From NCBI RefSeq assembly GCF_001403875.1, contig NZ_LN884299.1, positions 372,001-436,000 of the forward strand: a stretch of 64,000 nucleotides of DNA, in the 5' to 3' direction. Shown one piece after another: positions 53,252 through 62,315 of this stretch. Made by a program: the position numbers and the translations under genes. Source of the stretch: Paenibacillus ihumii (GTDB lineage Bacteria; Bacillota; Bacilli; Paenibacillales; Paenibacillaceae). The notes below the pieces were generated by a model, which did no database searches, was not told where the DNA came from, and saw only the letters and a program-made list of their open reading frames with translations. Position 1 is the stretch's first letter. Every line of letters begins with the position of its first letter.

Positions 53252-53711
53252 AAATTGAAATCACTGAAAATTTTTCGTTTGGTTCAAAACCATCACATTG
53301 GCTTAATTCTATTGTAAATAGCTCCTCTGTTTCATTCTTATCGATAGCTTTGCAAGTATATTTTCTTATGCCCCTTCCGTCTCCACTCATCCCATCCCTG
53401 GTATTATCGATTGTCCACTCAATTTCACGACCGTTTGAATACACGTCATGGATCCAGTATCCACCATCTACAACTGGAGGGATTAACATCAAATTATGGC
53501 CTTTGCCTTCCTTGAACCTGCTTACAAGCTCCTCCAATTGTTCAAGATCTTTCTCATCAAAACTTATCAATATGGGATGGTTTCGATTAGCCTCATGGTT
53601 GTCTACAACTCCGCCCTTATCCATTGAATTTGCGACTGTCCAAATCAAGGATACTGATAAAATCAAAATCACGAACAGCAGCACAAATGTGAGTTTATTC
53701 ATACTTTTCAT
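53241..53711 (-). CDS. Membrane-anchored protein of unknown function
   Basis: 156 residues from ATG at 53711 (GGAAAGG 8 nt upstream); longer starts lack a ribosome site. One N-terminal helix (LTFVLLFVILILSVSLIWTV), then a soluble part with GGYWIHDVYSNGREIEWTID and a C-terminal SISIWKE-like end. No family recognised; the periplasm-side domain has the look of a small lipoprotein-like beta fold. Confidence 0.65.
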   Translation of the reverse strand: MKSMNKLTFVLLFVILILSVSLIWTVANSMDKGGVVDNHEANRNHPILISFDEKDLEQLEELVSRFKEGKGHNLMLIPPVVDGGYWIHDVYSNGREIEWTIDNTRDGMSGDGRGIRKYTCKAIDKNETEELFTIELSQCDGFEPNEKFSVISIWKE

Positions 53712-53790
53712 AAAATCTACCTTTCCAGCATCATTATTGTTCCATACTATGGATCGATGCCGCCAGCTATCAAAGGATTTATCCACGGAA

Positions 53791-54174
53791 TCATCGATAC
53801 AATAACGCTTCCTCAATAATGATTTCTATAACAATGAATACAATAAAAATTGCAATAGCATACAAGATCCCCCATCCTGAGGTCCCGCCTTTTTGGATGA
53901 CTAGATTGCGACGAACTTCAGGTGAACTATGATATTGCATGATCTTATCAACTGCTTTTTTAGATTTTTTGTAATACATTTCATTAGCCATGATCGAGAT
54001 CCCAATACCTGCTCCTGCAAATCCAACACTAGATTCCGAACCTATCAGCATTAAAAAAATGGAAATCAGCGATAAAGCCGCAACATAAATGGTGCACTCC
54101 GCATACATTTTTCGATATCCAAACCAAATGGGACCGGTCAGAAACACAGGCCAATTCCATTTCGATTTTCTCAT
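53791..54174 (-). CDS. DUF2628-like membrane protein
   Basis: 127 residues. KWNWPVFLTGPIWFGYRKMYAE is the DUF2628 signature: an amphipathic WxW segment then GPxWxxYRKMY. Two short helices follow, then a C-terminal TM (WGILYAIAIFIVFIVIEIII). Start at ATG 54174; no strong ribosome site. Function unknown. Confidence 0.7.
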   Translation of the reverse strand: MRKSKWNWPVFLTGPIWFGYRKMYAECTIYVAALSLISIFLMLIGSESSVGFAGAGIGISIMANEMYYKKSKKAVDKIMQYHSSPEVRRNLVIQKGGTSGWGILYAIAIFIVFIVIEIIIEEALLYR

Positions 54175-54253
54175 CAAACTATGAACATTACTATCTATAC
54201 AGTAAAATCATACCAAATCAGCCGGGAGTAGGGAACCGGTGCAAGACAAATAA

Positions 54254-54285
54254 GGATGTCTGGAAGCATCGGCTTCCAGACATCC
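54254..54285. terminator. Terminator near end of the Big2 protein gene
   Basis: GGATGTCTGGAAGC and its complement form a perfect 14-bp stem with 4-nt loop, 20 bp past the stop at 54306. T-run is weak. Confidence 0.75.
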
Positions 54286-54305
54286 TCAAGAAGGACTGGC
54301 CTGCC

Positions 54306-56084
54306 CTAGAGGGTTTGATAAGGACGGACCACCCACACGCTGGCACTATACGTCATTCCATTATAAACTGCCGTGATATAGGTTATTCCCGGACTGACTC
54401 CACGGATATTACCGACCTCATCCACGACAGCGATATTGGGATCATCCACAGTAAACACGGTCTCCTTCGTAACCTCGGAGGTTAGGCCCGATTCCTCTGT
54501 GAAATAGGCGGTCACGTCAAGCTCAGCTCCGATCGACAGGGAATACTCGTCAGAATCGAGGAAAAAGTGGCCTGGGCCTGGCTGCTTCCCCGTCACTTCA
54601 ACGGCTATGCTCGCCTGCATCCCCTCATAGGTTGCGGTAATCCTCGTCGTTCCGGGGCTAACACCCGTAATATTTCCGAACAGGTCTACGCTCGCGATAT
54701 TCGGATCCAGCGATTCGTATACCGCGGAATACGTCACATCCGTCACCGTAGCGTCCGTATATACAGCGTTAACGACGCTGGGTGCCGTTTGCCCTTCGGC
54801 CAGCTTGAGCTGGTCCGGTTGAAATTCGATCCGTGACAGTTCCGGATCGGCAGGTGTCTGACTGGATAGAGCGATTTTCATCATCTGTATTATACGGGGT
54901 CCCGTTTCCGTAGCTAATTGTCCAGCAATAAAAAGACCTTGATCATGTGCGGCGGAAATTCCGTACCGAACGATCACCAAATCGGGATCTCCGAACAAAT
55001 ACTTTTGTCCCGGTATCCCGTTCTCGTCCGTCACAATGATTTGATACCCGAAAGGATTCTCCGTGACTTCCGTATTTTGCCTAACAACCAATAGGTAGCC
55101 GTTTTCGTGAACCTGGGTGTGAACGAGGTTCTTCATCGGTACTTCGGCTAACCAATCCAGCCTCACGTTCGACAATACCGTTCCCGCGGAGTTCATTTTT
55201 TGCAAATAGTAGCGATTCTCGTCCTTGTTATAACGAGTCAAAATCAGGTTCCCGTCACGGGAGGGAATCATCGAGCGAATTTCATCGATCTCATTCCTTT
55301 TCACCCAAACCAGCTCTCCGTCGGGGTTTATTTTCGCAATGACCGAGAACCTACGACCCCAGGTTTCAGCACTGTCCATCTCCCCCGCAACGATGACCGA
55401 ACCATCGGGCAGAGCAACTGCTTCACTGAATGAGGCCCATGTCCCGATTAAATAAGTGCTCGCCCTCAGCACTTCACCATCCCCGTTGATTTTGATCATA
55501 TAACCGGGGGTTCTATCAAAATTCGAGGTCACGCTCCCCGTAAAAACAAAATTCCCATCTGAAGTTTCGCTGATCACATCCGCCGAATGCCTATAAATGG
55601 GCAACGTAAGATATTGCTTCTTCCATAGCAGCTCCCCATCGGAACTGAACTTGGCAACAAACGGATCATAGCTCGGCCTTCCGTAATTAACATCCCGAAC
55701 CTCCCCCCCGACCAGTATGCTTCCATCGGAAGCCTCCAGAACGGTATGCCCCCTGTTGTCAGCGTAAATCCAATTGTGCGGGAAGGTGATTTCTTTACTC
55801 CATACTATTTCACCGCTGCCGCTCACCTTAATAACAACGGTGCTCCCGCCGTCGGCTAGTGAGGAACCTTGCGAACCGACGGCAACATAGCCCCCATCCG
55901 AAGTCTGCGTAACTGCATTTATCGCCGAATTGGGACGCTCCGGGTCGCTTCCTTTGATCAAATGCGACCATTCGACAATAGCTTCTTCCTCTGACACTTC
56001 AGCATAACCATTTCCAGCCCATCCCGACCACAATAAAACACAGGCGAGGGATACGACAAGAGGCTTGTACCATTGCTTGATCAA
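54306..56084 (-). CDS. Secreted propeller protein with two Big2 domains
   Basis: 592 residues from TTG at 56084, 8 nt behind AAAAGGAG; a GTG three codons earlier overlaps the ribosome site. Signal peptide with VVSLACVLLWSGWAGNGYA. Residues 45-405 repeat TSDGGYVAVGSQ/ASDGSILVGGEV, a propeller of the delta-60 type. Two bacterial Ig-like (Big2) domains follow, with NIASVDLFGNITGVSPGTT and NIAVVDEVGNIRGVSPGIT. No SLH or LPXTG anchor, so probably secreted. Confidence 0.82.
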   Translation of the reverse strand: MIKQWYKPLVVSLACVLLWSGWAGNGYAEVSEEEAIVEWSHLIKGSDPERPNSAINAVTQTSDGGYVAVGSQGSSLADGGSTVVIKVSGSGEIVWSKEITFPHNWIYADNRGHTVLEASDGSILVGGEVRDVNYGRPSYDPFVAKFSSDGELLWKKQYLTLPIYRHSADVISETSDGNFVFTGSVTSNFDRTPGYMIKINGDGEVLRASTYLIGTWASFSEAVALPDGSVIVAGEMDSAETWGRRFSVIAKINPDGELVWVKRNEIDEIRSMIPSRDGNLILTRYNKDENRYYLQKMNSAGTVLSNVRLDWLAEVPMKNLVHTQVHENGYLLVVRQNTEVTENPFGYQIIVTDENGIPGQKYLFGDPDLVIVRYGISAAHDQGLFIAGQLATETGPRIIQMMKIALSSQTPADPELSRIEFQPDQLKLAEGQTAPSVVNAVYTDATVTDVTYSAVYESLDPNIASVDLFGNITGVSPGTTRITATYEGMQASIAVEVTGKQPGPGHFFLDSDEYSLSIGAELDVTAYFTEESGLTSEVTKETVFTVDDPNIAVVDEVGNIRGVSPGITYITAVYNGMTYSASVWVVRPYQTL

Positions 56085-56099
56085 GTGCAGCACTCCTTT

Positions 56100-56483
56100 T
56101 AAATGGATTATTTGGGAAATGTTGTTACAACTCCATTATTGAAAAGGAGCAGGTTTATGGAAATCCCCCGAAACGCTTATTTTCTTAGGTCAAACTTCAT
56201 GATGCGGATATAGTCCCTTACTCCCTAGAGTATGTTCCGATGCGTGAATGCCGTGAATTTGGATATGGTTGAACCAGTCTACGCAATACCTATAGATGCG
56301 CTGCGGATATTACCGGCGTCAGAGTCTCTACGAATACGCTTCGACATACGAAATTTTATATTTTGAACGGAGGAGATCCGTTTACGCTAGACGTATATTG
56401 GTGCACGCATCTCTTAAAATGGTAGACTACTATGTGGAGTTATTTAGCAGCAATATTAAGCAGCAGCATAAGAAGTTAAGTCT
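56100..56483. other. Gap without recognisable gene
   Basis: Between the propeller gene start and the MFS stop. I see no ribosome site with a believable frame, no terminator with a T-run and no repeat. It must hold the propeller gene promoter; no good hexamer pair stands out. One short plus-strand frame (56296-56577) runs into the MFS gene and looks non-coding. Confidence 0.5.
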
Positions 56484-57704
56484 TCAATTCCCCCGATCAA
56501 GTCCATTAGCATTCTCCTTCTTGTACTGCAAAGTTCCGCCAGCCGAGACAAGCTTATTTTGCGGCAAAATCAAATAAAATAATGCAAGCACCGCCATCAA
56601 TGCAATACTGATACTAATGGTGGCGACATTCGTATATTGGCTGGAAACCCATCCCCCAATGATCGGTCCAATCATTATGCCGATCCCTTCAATCCCGGAC
56701 AGTACCCCCCACCCGGTTCCCTTCTGATCCTCTGGAACGAGGTGCGACAGCACCGCATTCCAGGCTGGAAGCACGGCTGAATAGGACAACCCTAGCATAA
56801 AGGCTAGCAGCATCGTGAATGCAGGCGGCGGCGTGGATACGACTAACAGAGCCAAACAGACCGTAAGCGTTGCAAAGCCGGTGACCAGCATTTGCTTGAA
56901 CCCCCATCGATCGGCCAGCTTCCCCATCGGAACAAGAAACAATATAGCTCCAGCCCCACCTGACATGAGCAGCATCGAGTATTGCGGCTGACTCAGACTG
57001 AGATCGTCAGCGGCATAACCGGGCAGGATCGGAAGCAGCAATCCCGCGGCGGTCATCTGTAGAACCATTCCTGGCAGCAGCCATTTCAACTGAACAAGCT
57101 TACTCCACAGCCCAACTGCTTGATCGACAAAGCTGACATTCCGGAGATGCAAAGGCGTTGTTCTGTTAATCCCGAACGATGCAATGAAGCCCACGAAGAG
57201 CAGCAGAATCATCAGCCGGAAGGCATGTTCATAGCCACGATCGAAGAGATTGACCGTAATCGGCCCCAGCCCCATGCTGGCCATCCACACCGTATATATG
57301 GCCCCCATCTGGGCCGCCCGTTCGGTCAGTCGGATTTTCTCCAGACAGATGAGCCATATAGGCGACGCCCCTATCCCAAGCATCACAGAACCGGCAACGA
57401 TCCCCCAAGCATACGGGCTAAAAAATACGACAGTTAGTCCGGACAGCATCAAGACGAAAGTGGAAGGCAAAAGCCATCGCAGCGAAAACCTGTCTAACAA
57501 ATATCCAGCCCCGCATTTGATCAGGGTGTCGGCTGTATAATGAAGCGAAACGGCAAGACCGACCAACGCAACGGTTTGTCCCGATTCGTCTACCGCAAAG
57601 TTCGGCAGAAACGAGAACAAAAAAGCGCTTCGGACAAACTCTGTGCAAAATAGCACCGCAAACAACGTCAGAGTAGAAAGCTTGAGCGTGCTCCCGCTAA
57701 TCAT
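56484..57704 (-). CDS. Major facilitator superfamily transporter
   Basis: 406 residues, 12 predicted helices. The loop 2-3 motif is HYTADTLIKCGAGYLLDRFSLRW, and the mirrored loop 8-9 MGKLADRWGFKQML; SAVLPAWNAVLSHLVPED and GTGWGVLSGIEGIGIMIGP resemble drug or sugar efflux members. Substrate unknown. ATG overlaps the stop of a 41-residue gene upstream (ATGA), and AAGGAG is present. Last gene of the YkoP/VTT/PAP2 operon. Confidence 0.88.
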   Translation of the reverse strand: MISGSTLKLSTLTLFAVLFCTEFVRSAFLFSFLPNFAVDESGQTVALVGLAVSLHYTADTLIKCGAGYLLDRFSLRWLLPSTFVLMLSGLTVVFFSPYAWGIVAGSVMLGIGASPIWLICLEKIRLTERAAQMGAIYTVWMASMGLGPITVNLFDRGYEHAFRLMILLLFVGFIASFGINRTTPLHLRNVSFVDQAVGLWSKLVQLKWLLPGMVLQMTAAGLLLPILPGYAADDLSLSQPQYSMLLMSGGAGAILFLVPMGKLADRWGFKQMLVTGFATLTVCLALLVVSTPPPAFTMLLAFMLGLSYSAVLPAWNAVLSHLVPEDQKGTGWGVLSGIEGIGIMIGPIIGGWVSSQYTNVATISISIALMAVLALFYLILPQNKLVSAGGTLQYKKENANGLDRGN

Positions 57705-57826
57705 GTTCCACTCCTTCTTAAGGGGCTAGCCTCTGGGAACAAACACTGAACAATACTGGGTATTAACATATACAGACTGACGAACCCTATGATCCCAATC
57801 AACATATATTTAACAAACAATGTCAT
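57701..57826 (-). CDS. 41-residue membrane peptide
   Basis: ATG at 57826 with AAGGGGG 9 nt upstream. Reads MTLFVKYMLIGIIGFVSLYM, then LIPSIVQCLFPEASPLRRSG. One helix, basic tail. Its TGA overlaps the MFS ATG, so translation is probably coupled. It fills an otherwise empty 177-bp gap in the operon. No family known. Confidence 0.5.
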   Translation of the reverse strand: MTLFVKYMLIGIIGFVSLYMLIPSIVQCLFPEASPLRRSGT

Positions 57827-57880
57827 TGACTTTATCCCCCTTGAAGCTAAAGCATACTTTTGAAAGGATCCTCACGAAGT

Positions 57881-58402
57881 TTAAATTTGCATGCACAATT
57901 TAACCATCACCGCCGTTAGGAATCCGACCACTCCTCCAGCCACGCAATCGATCGGATAGTGATAGCCCCAATAAATTCGGGATATGGCTACTAACAAGGC
58001 CAGACCAATCAAAACAAGCATAACTACCGGCGAAGAGACTAACATTAAAGGTGTAATAAGGGCGAAAATTGCAGTTGTATGGCCGGAAGGAAAGGAATAA
58101 TCCTTCAAAGGGAATTTGCCTACCTTTACCCGCTCCAGCTTGCGGAAAGGCCGATCTCTGCGCACTTTTTTCTTGATCAGAACAGCAATAATATGACTAA
58201 CGGCCAGCGCAATTAAGCTTTGCAAGCCGATTCCGCTGAGCTCCCCTACAGCGAACCACGTCAGGGATACCGCACAAATGATGGTGAACAACGCACTGCC
58301 CAAGTGGGTGATCCATCCGAACAATCGGTCCAAGGCCCGACTGCTCAGTCGCCGGTTGCACCAGTAAAACATCGTATGATCAATTTGTCTTATCCAATGC
58401 AT
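57881..58402 (-). CDS. PAP2 family phosphatase
   Basis: 173 residues from ATG at 58402 (GGAGGAG upstream). Phosphatase motifs: KKKVRRDRPFR, YSFPSGHTTAIF and SRIYWGYHYPIDCVAGG, the last with the catalytic His. Five to six helices. Dephosphorylates lipid pyrophosphates such as undecaprenyl-PP or phosphatidate. Overlaps the VTT gene by 23 bp. Confidence 0.9.
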   Translation of the reverse strand: MHWIRQIDHTMFYWCNRRLSSRALDRLFGWITHLGSALFTIICAVSLTWFAVGELSGIGLQSLIALAVSHIIAVLIKKKVRRDRPFRKLERVKVGKFPLKDYSFPSGHTTAIFALITPLMLVSSPVVMLVLIGLALLVAISRIYWGYHYPIDCVAGGVVGFLTAVMVKLCMQI

Positions 58403-59015
58403 ACTGCTTTTCTCCTCCGTCCCCTTTCTTTTTGACCGGTTGATATTCATTCTTTTTTCTCCGCTCGCGCAGCTTCCGTATCAAGAGCCATATTACTGTA
58501 ATCGCTACGCCAACGCCCATCAGCGTAAACGTGAGAGCTTGATCAACCATATCCTCTGCCGCACGACCATAGATATAGAAGAGAAATCCCACTACATAAA
58601 ATTTCAGCGCCCGGCCAATGGCCGCATAACTGAGCAGCTTCCATAATGGATAATTCATGCATCCTGATAAAATTGTAAATATTTTAAACGGGATAGGAGT
58701 GAACGATCCGATCAAGATTGCGGCCTCGCCCCGGCGGGCAAATAAATCGCTTGCCGAATCCAGCCATTTTTGTTTCATTACTCTACCCAATACATGCTTT
58801 CCCGAGACCTTGCCAATTCCATAACCGATCGGTGTCCCAAGCAAGCTTCCGGCAAAGCCAACCGTAGCGAGCCATAAGGCCGACTCTGGCTGCATCGCGC
58901 TTAAAGATAGCTGTAGAAAAAACGCCGGAATGGGGAATATAATCGCATCAAGCAATGCGTGAATGAATAACCCTACTGCTCCGAAGTTCTGTAAAAAATC
59001 GATAATATTATTCAT
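58380..59015 (-). CDS. VTT-domain (DedA/YqaA-like) membrane protein
   Basis: 211 residues from ATG at 59015. VTT pattern: FIHALLDAIIFPIPAFFLQL, ALWLATVGFAGSLLGTPIGYGIG, and AAILIGSFTPIPFKIFTILSG with the conserved Pro-rich re-entrant loops. Basic C-terminal tail. DedA-type proteins flip or transport phospholipids, and partners with PAP2 enzymes in undecaprenyl phosphate recycling are known. Overlaps both neighbours. Confidence 0.85.
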   Translation of the reverse strand: MNNIIDFLQNFGAVGLFIHALLDAIIFPIPAFFLQLSLSAMQPESALWLATVGFAGSLLGTPIGYGIGKVSGKHVLGRVMKQKWLDSASDLFARRGEAAILIGSFTPIPFKIFTILSGCMNYPLWKLLSYAAIGRALKFYVVGFLFYIYGRAAEDMVDQALTFTLMGVGVAITVIWLLIRKLRERRKKNEYQPVKKKGDGGEKQYALDKTN

Positions 59016-59625
59016 GAACGCACATCCCATCTTGAACAGGTACTCTCTTCACGGTCTTAAAGTGATTTGTCAGCGAGCTTCGGGAATGAATCAGCATCAT
59101 CGGTATTAATTGTTCCGTCCTACGGCCAATCCGATTTTTGCCTTCCGGATGCAAAACGGATAATAATAATCGGAGATACGCCGTTGTAATGCGTTGAAGC
59201 AGACGGGACTTCATCGGTTGCCGTTCGAAACCAAGACCATGGGTCAAACCACGATGAAGCAGTGTAATGCCGATTAATGCCTTCACCTGACTGAATGTTG
59301 ACTGACTTGTGAATGCCTCACTGATCTGCTGCATGGATTTCCGTACAAGCCGAGTCGTCATGAGCGCCGTGCGATCTGAGCCCTGAGATTTGATCATCGT
59401 CAGTATCATTTTATTGTTGAGATGTAGTTCCCCAACGAGATCACCTTTTTCAATAATTGTGGAATCCGCACAGACAATGCTCTCCCCTTGGTGTTTCTTA
59501 ATCATGACTTTGCAAATTCCAAAGTGCGATGTATGCAAACTACTAAAGCGTGAAATATAATCGAATCCTCTTTCCCATACCAACCAGGTGGCCTGCATAA
59601 ATGATTTTAGTAAACGAAGCAACAT
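59008..59625 (-). CDS. YkoP-like protein
   Basis: 205 residues. WERGFDYISRFSSLHTSHFGICKVMIKKHQGES opens a domain known from B. subtilis YkoP and the ends of some polysaccharide deacetylases; GDLVGELHLNNKMIL follows. Soluble, function unknown. First gene of the operon with VTT, PAP2, small peptide and MFS genes; the presumed operator is 121 bp upstream. Confidence 0.65.
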   Translation of the reverse strand: MLLRLLKSFMQATWLVWERGFDYISRFSSLHTSHFGICKVMIKKHQGESIVCADSTIIEKGDLVGELHLNNKMILTMIKSQGSDRTALMTTRLVRKSMQQISEAFTSQSTFSQVKALIGITLLHRGLTHGLGFERQPMKSRLLQRITTAYLRLLLSVLHPEGKNRIGRRTEQLIPMMLIHSRSSLTNHFKTVKRVPVQDGMCVHE

Positions 59626-59745
59626 GGAACCAACCTTTCCCCATTATTGTGTTAATCCCAAATACATAACCAATCAGAAACATGACAACTTTTATCTTCA
59701 TTGCGGTTGCTTAACCCGCCTGTTGGAACAATCATATCGATGATG

Positions 59746-59762
59746 TGTAAACTGAATTTAAA
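59746..59762 (-). promoter_or_regulatory. Putative response-regulator box upstream of YkoP operon
   Basis: Minus strand TTTAAATTCAGTTTACA: two hexamers TTTAAA and TTTACA five bases apart, an 11-bp direct repeat as used by OmpR/PhoB-type regulators. It differs in one base from the site before the two-component operon at 62097-62113. Confidence 0.6.
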
Positions 59763-59765
59763 TCA

Positions 59766-59811
59766 ATCAAAAAAAGAGCCATTCTGCCGCGAAAGGTAAA
59801 ATGGTTCTTTT
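59766..59811 (-). terminator. Terminator of the two-component operon
   Basis: On the minus strand AAAGAACCATT and AATGGCTCT pair around a loop, followed by TTTTTTTGATTG. It is 21 bp past the kinase stop. Confidence 0.8.
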
Positions 59812-59831
59812 GATCAATATTTAATGCAGGT

Positions 59832-61370
59832 CTACATGGGCAAAGTAACGGTAAACACTGTACCTGCTCCCAATTCACTTTGCACCGTGATGGTTCCACC
59901 GTGCGTTTCCACAATTTTCTTCACTATGGCAAGTCCCAACCCGCTTCCTTTTTTCGCACGCTCCCTTGATTTGTCCGCTTTGAAGAACCGCTCGAAAATA
60001 TGCTTCTGCGCGTCCTCGTCAATCCCTGTGCCTGTGTCGGATATTTTGCACTCCACAGTATTTCCACGTTGGTGCAAATCCACTCGTATACAGCCGTCCT
60101 CCGGTGTGAATTTGATACTGTTATGAATGAGGTTTATCCATACTTGGCTCATTAAATCCTCATCTGCCGTGACGGTTATGTTGTCAAGAAAAGCATCCAT
60201 TTTAATGTTTTTCTCTCTCCATTGCGGTTCACAGCTTAAAATTATAGTCCGAAGATGTTTGTCTAATCGATATGGCTTGGGCTCGAATTTTACGCTTTGG
60301 GCTTCCAACGCCGCAAGTTTCAACAAGTTTTCACTTAATCTGGACAATCGCATGGTTTCCGTTTCGATAATGCTTAGAAAATGCTTTCGTTCTTCGGGTG
60401 TTAATTCATCACTGTTCAGGACATAGGCAAACCCCTTAATCGAAGCTAGAGGGGATTGAATTTCGTGTGACACATTAGAGATAAACTCCTGTCGCATATT
60501 TTCCGTCTGCTCCAGGTTCAAGGCCATTTCGTTGACTCCCTTAACTAGTCTGGCAATAGGCTCATCTTCTTTCAGTTCATGTTTCAGCCGAACGCTGTAA
60601 TCACCTTTTGAGATGCTTTCCAAAGCATAGATCAACTCGGACAGCAAACGGATATTGCTCGTGAATTTGGAATGCTTGAAAAACCGACGCAGCAACAGAA
60701 AAATCAATACACCGGAGTACTGCCAAAGAAGATGGAAAAACGGAGGCCCTTCCCCCGGTAGTCTTTGCCCCGTGAGGAGAGCGTATAGAAGGAGAGCCAA
60801 GAAGTAAGCAACGACCATCCCTCCCAATATGATCGCTACGATAACAACCGTCAAGGCAACCCCTTGAACGATTTCCCCCCTGCTGATAAATCGATTTCCA
60901 AAAGGCAGCCTCGCCCACAAAAACTTTTTGACTAGGAATAAAAAGAGTGCCCAGAGCAAAATGTTAAATATCCAAAAATCACGCGTCGTTTGGGCCTCTG
61001 GCATGAACCCAATAATAGCGTAGACAATACTGGTGAGCCCGTGGGAGAGAGCAAAGCAAATTAGTAGAACAACGGTTATTGCAGCAATTAAGGTAATCTT
61101 TCGGATATATAACTTTTTCGGGGCAAATTTAATACCAAGTAACGACCTGACCCTCTGGCTTTTCTTGGCTAATAAATATAAGAGTATGCATACCGGAATG
61201 GCAGACAAGTACATAGCTACAACCACGGAGTCTGATATTTCGCGTTTCGAAAATAAAACAACAATAGACCCGCCTGCGATCACAACGCTAAAAGCAGCGG
61301 CCAAACAGGTAATTAAGGCGGACAGCTCTGAAATAGCACGCTCAGCAAAACGGACGCCCGTATTCTTCAT
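59832..61370 (-). CDS. Multi-pass sensor histidine kinase
   Basis: 512 residues with about six helices in the first 230, an unusual sensor for an OmpR-type partner, then HAMP (about 235-290), His302 in EFISNVSHEIQSPLASIKG, N box WINLIHNSIKFTPEDG, and G boxes DTGTGIDEDAQ and GSGLGLAIVKKI. Its ATG overlaps the regulator stop (ATGA). Probably senses a membrane or envelope signal directly, as it has no large outside domain. Confidence 0.9.
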   Translation of the reverse strand: MKNTGVRFAERAISELSALITCLAAAFSVVIAGGSIVVLFSKREISDSVVVAMYLSAIPVCILLYLLAKKSQRVRSLLGIKFAPKKLYIRKITLIAAITVVLLICFALSHGLTSIVYAIIGFMPEAQTTRDFWIFNILLWALFLFLVKKFLWARLPFGNRFISRGEIVQGVALTVVIVAIILGGMVVAYFLALLLYALLTGQRLPGEGPPFFHLLWQYSGVLIFLLLRRFFKHSKFTSNIRLLSELIYALESISKGDYSVRLKHELKEDEPIARLVKGVNEMALNLEQTENMRQEFISNVSHEIQSPLASIKGFAYVLNSDELTPEERKHFLSIIETETMRLSRLSENLLKLAALEAQSVKFEPKPYRLDKHLRTIILSCEPQWREKNIKMDAFLDNITVTADEDLMSQVWINLIHNSIKFTPEDGCIRVDLHQRGNTVECKISDTGTGIDEDAQKHIFERFFKADKSRERAKKGSGLGLAIVKKIVETHGGTITVQSELGAGTVFTVTLPM

Positions 61371-62041
61371 AAATCTATCTCCAAGCGATAACCCAACCCC
61401 CGAATAGTTGTAATTCTGAAGTTGTATTGTCCCTCCGGAAAACGCTGACGCAAGCGATTGACATGCACATCCAGTGTCCGCTCGTTGCCCTCAAAATCGC
61501 AACCCCATATTTCTTCAATTAACACATCACGCGAGAATGTCCGTCCGGGCTGCCCAGCTAATTTAAATAGAAGTTCAAATTCTTTGAGAGGAAGTGTGAT
61601 TTCCTCATCGCCCGCGGTTACTTCATAGTTTTTTTGATTCATGATCAGCTTCCCAATTTGAACATTTTGAGATGCTATAATCTGATAACGTTTTAACAAA
61701 GCTTTTACCCTTGCTACTAATTCCATCGGCTCAAAGGGCTTCACCAAATAATCATCCGTTCCCAACTGAAAGCCCTTAACTTTTTGTGAGGTTTCTCCTT
61801 TTGCCGTCAGCATGAGCAAAGGAATATCATAAGAATCCCGGAGCTCTCGGCATAGCTCAAAGCCATCCATATTCGGCATCATAACATCAAGGATTGCCAA
61901 ATCTATCTTTAAAGCTTCCATTTTGGAGAGTGCGTCAAGACCATCGTTGGCCTCATATACCGCGAATCCCTCTTTCCCCAAAACAACCTTCACCAGGCTT
62001 CGAAAATGCGGGTCATCGTCAACAACTAAAATTTTATTCAC
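61367..62041 (-). CDS. OmpR-family response regulator
   Basis: 224 residues from GTG at 62041 (AAAGGAGG 7 nt upstream). Receiver: ILVVDDD, phospho-acceptor Asp52 in LAILDVMMPNMDG, Lys in YLVKPFEP. Winged helix from about 130 with LTLPLKEFELLFKLA-like start and TLDVHVNRLRQRF, TIRGLGYRLE at the end. Likely autoregulates through the 62097 site and controls the YkoP operon. Confidence 0.93.
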   Translation of the reverse strand: MNKILVVDDDPHFRSLVKVVLGKEGFAVYEANDGLDALSKMEALKIDLAILDVMMPNMDGFELCRELRDSYDIPLLMLTAKGETSQKVKGFQLGTDDYLVKPFEPMELVARVKALLKRYQIIASQNVQIGKLIMNQKNYEVTAGDEEITLPLKEFELLFKLAGQPGRTFSRDVLIEEIWGCDFEGNERTLDVHVNRLRQRFPEGQYNFRITTIRGLGYRLEIDL

Positions 62042-62096
62042 AACGAGCCTCCTTTCTGCAGCCAACCACTTCACTAAAACAGTGTATGGGTCCAAT

Positions 62097-62113
62097 GTAA
62101 ACTGAAGTTAAAC
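62097..62113 (-). promoter_or_regulatory. Putative response-regulator box upstream of own operon
   Basis: Minus strand TTTAACTTCAGTTTACA, 56 bp before the regulator start. Same 11-bp-spaced direct repeat as at 59746-59762, one mismatch in 17. Supports autoregulation. Confidence 0.6.
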
Positions 62114-62128
62114 AGAATTATTCTGCAA

Positions 62129-62311
62129 TCACATAACATACCTATTGTCTCCCACGAAGAACCCGGAGCTCGAGGGGAGCAGAAATAAAATAAGCGCAGC
62201 CCAGAAATATATACTGTAAGCAACAATGTGGGGCGCTAATTTCATAACCATAATCTCAACAATCTTATATGAAAAAGTCAGTAATAATGACAATAGTAGA
62301 GCAATGTACAT
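62129..62311 (-). CDS. Small two-pass membrane protein
   Basis: 60 residues: helices ALLLSLLLTFSYKIVEIMVM and AYSIYFWAALILFLLPSSSG. ATG 5 bp after the stop of the GyrI-like gene, so translation could be coupled; no ribosome site of its own. Real but possibly truncated gene, or chance frame. Confidence 0.45.
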   Translation of the reverse strand: MYIALLLSLLLTFSYKIVEIMVMKLAPHIVAYSIYFWAALILFLLPSSSGFFVGDNRYVM

Positions 62312-62315
62312 AGCT

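Noticed and set aside
56296..56577. 93-codon plus-strand frame
   Set aside because: Enters the MFS gene in antisense and has no ribosome site or family signal.
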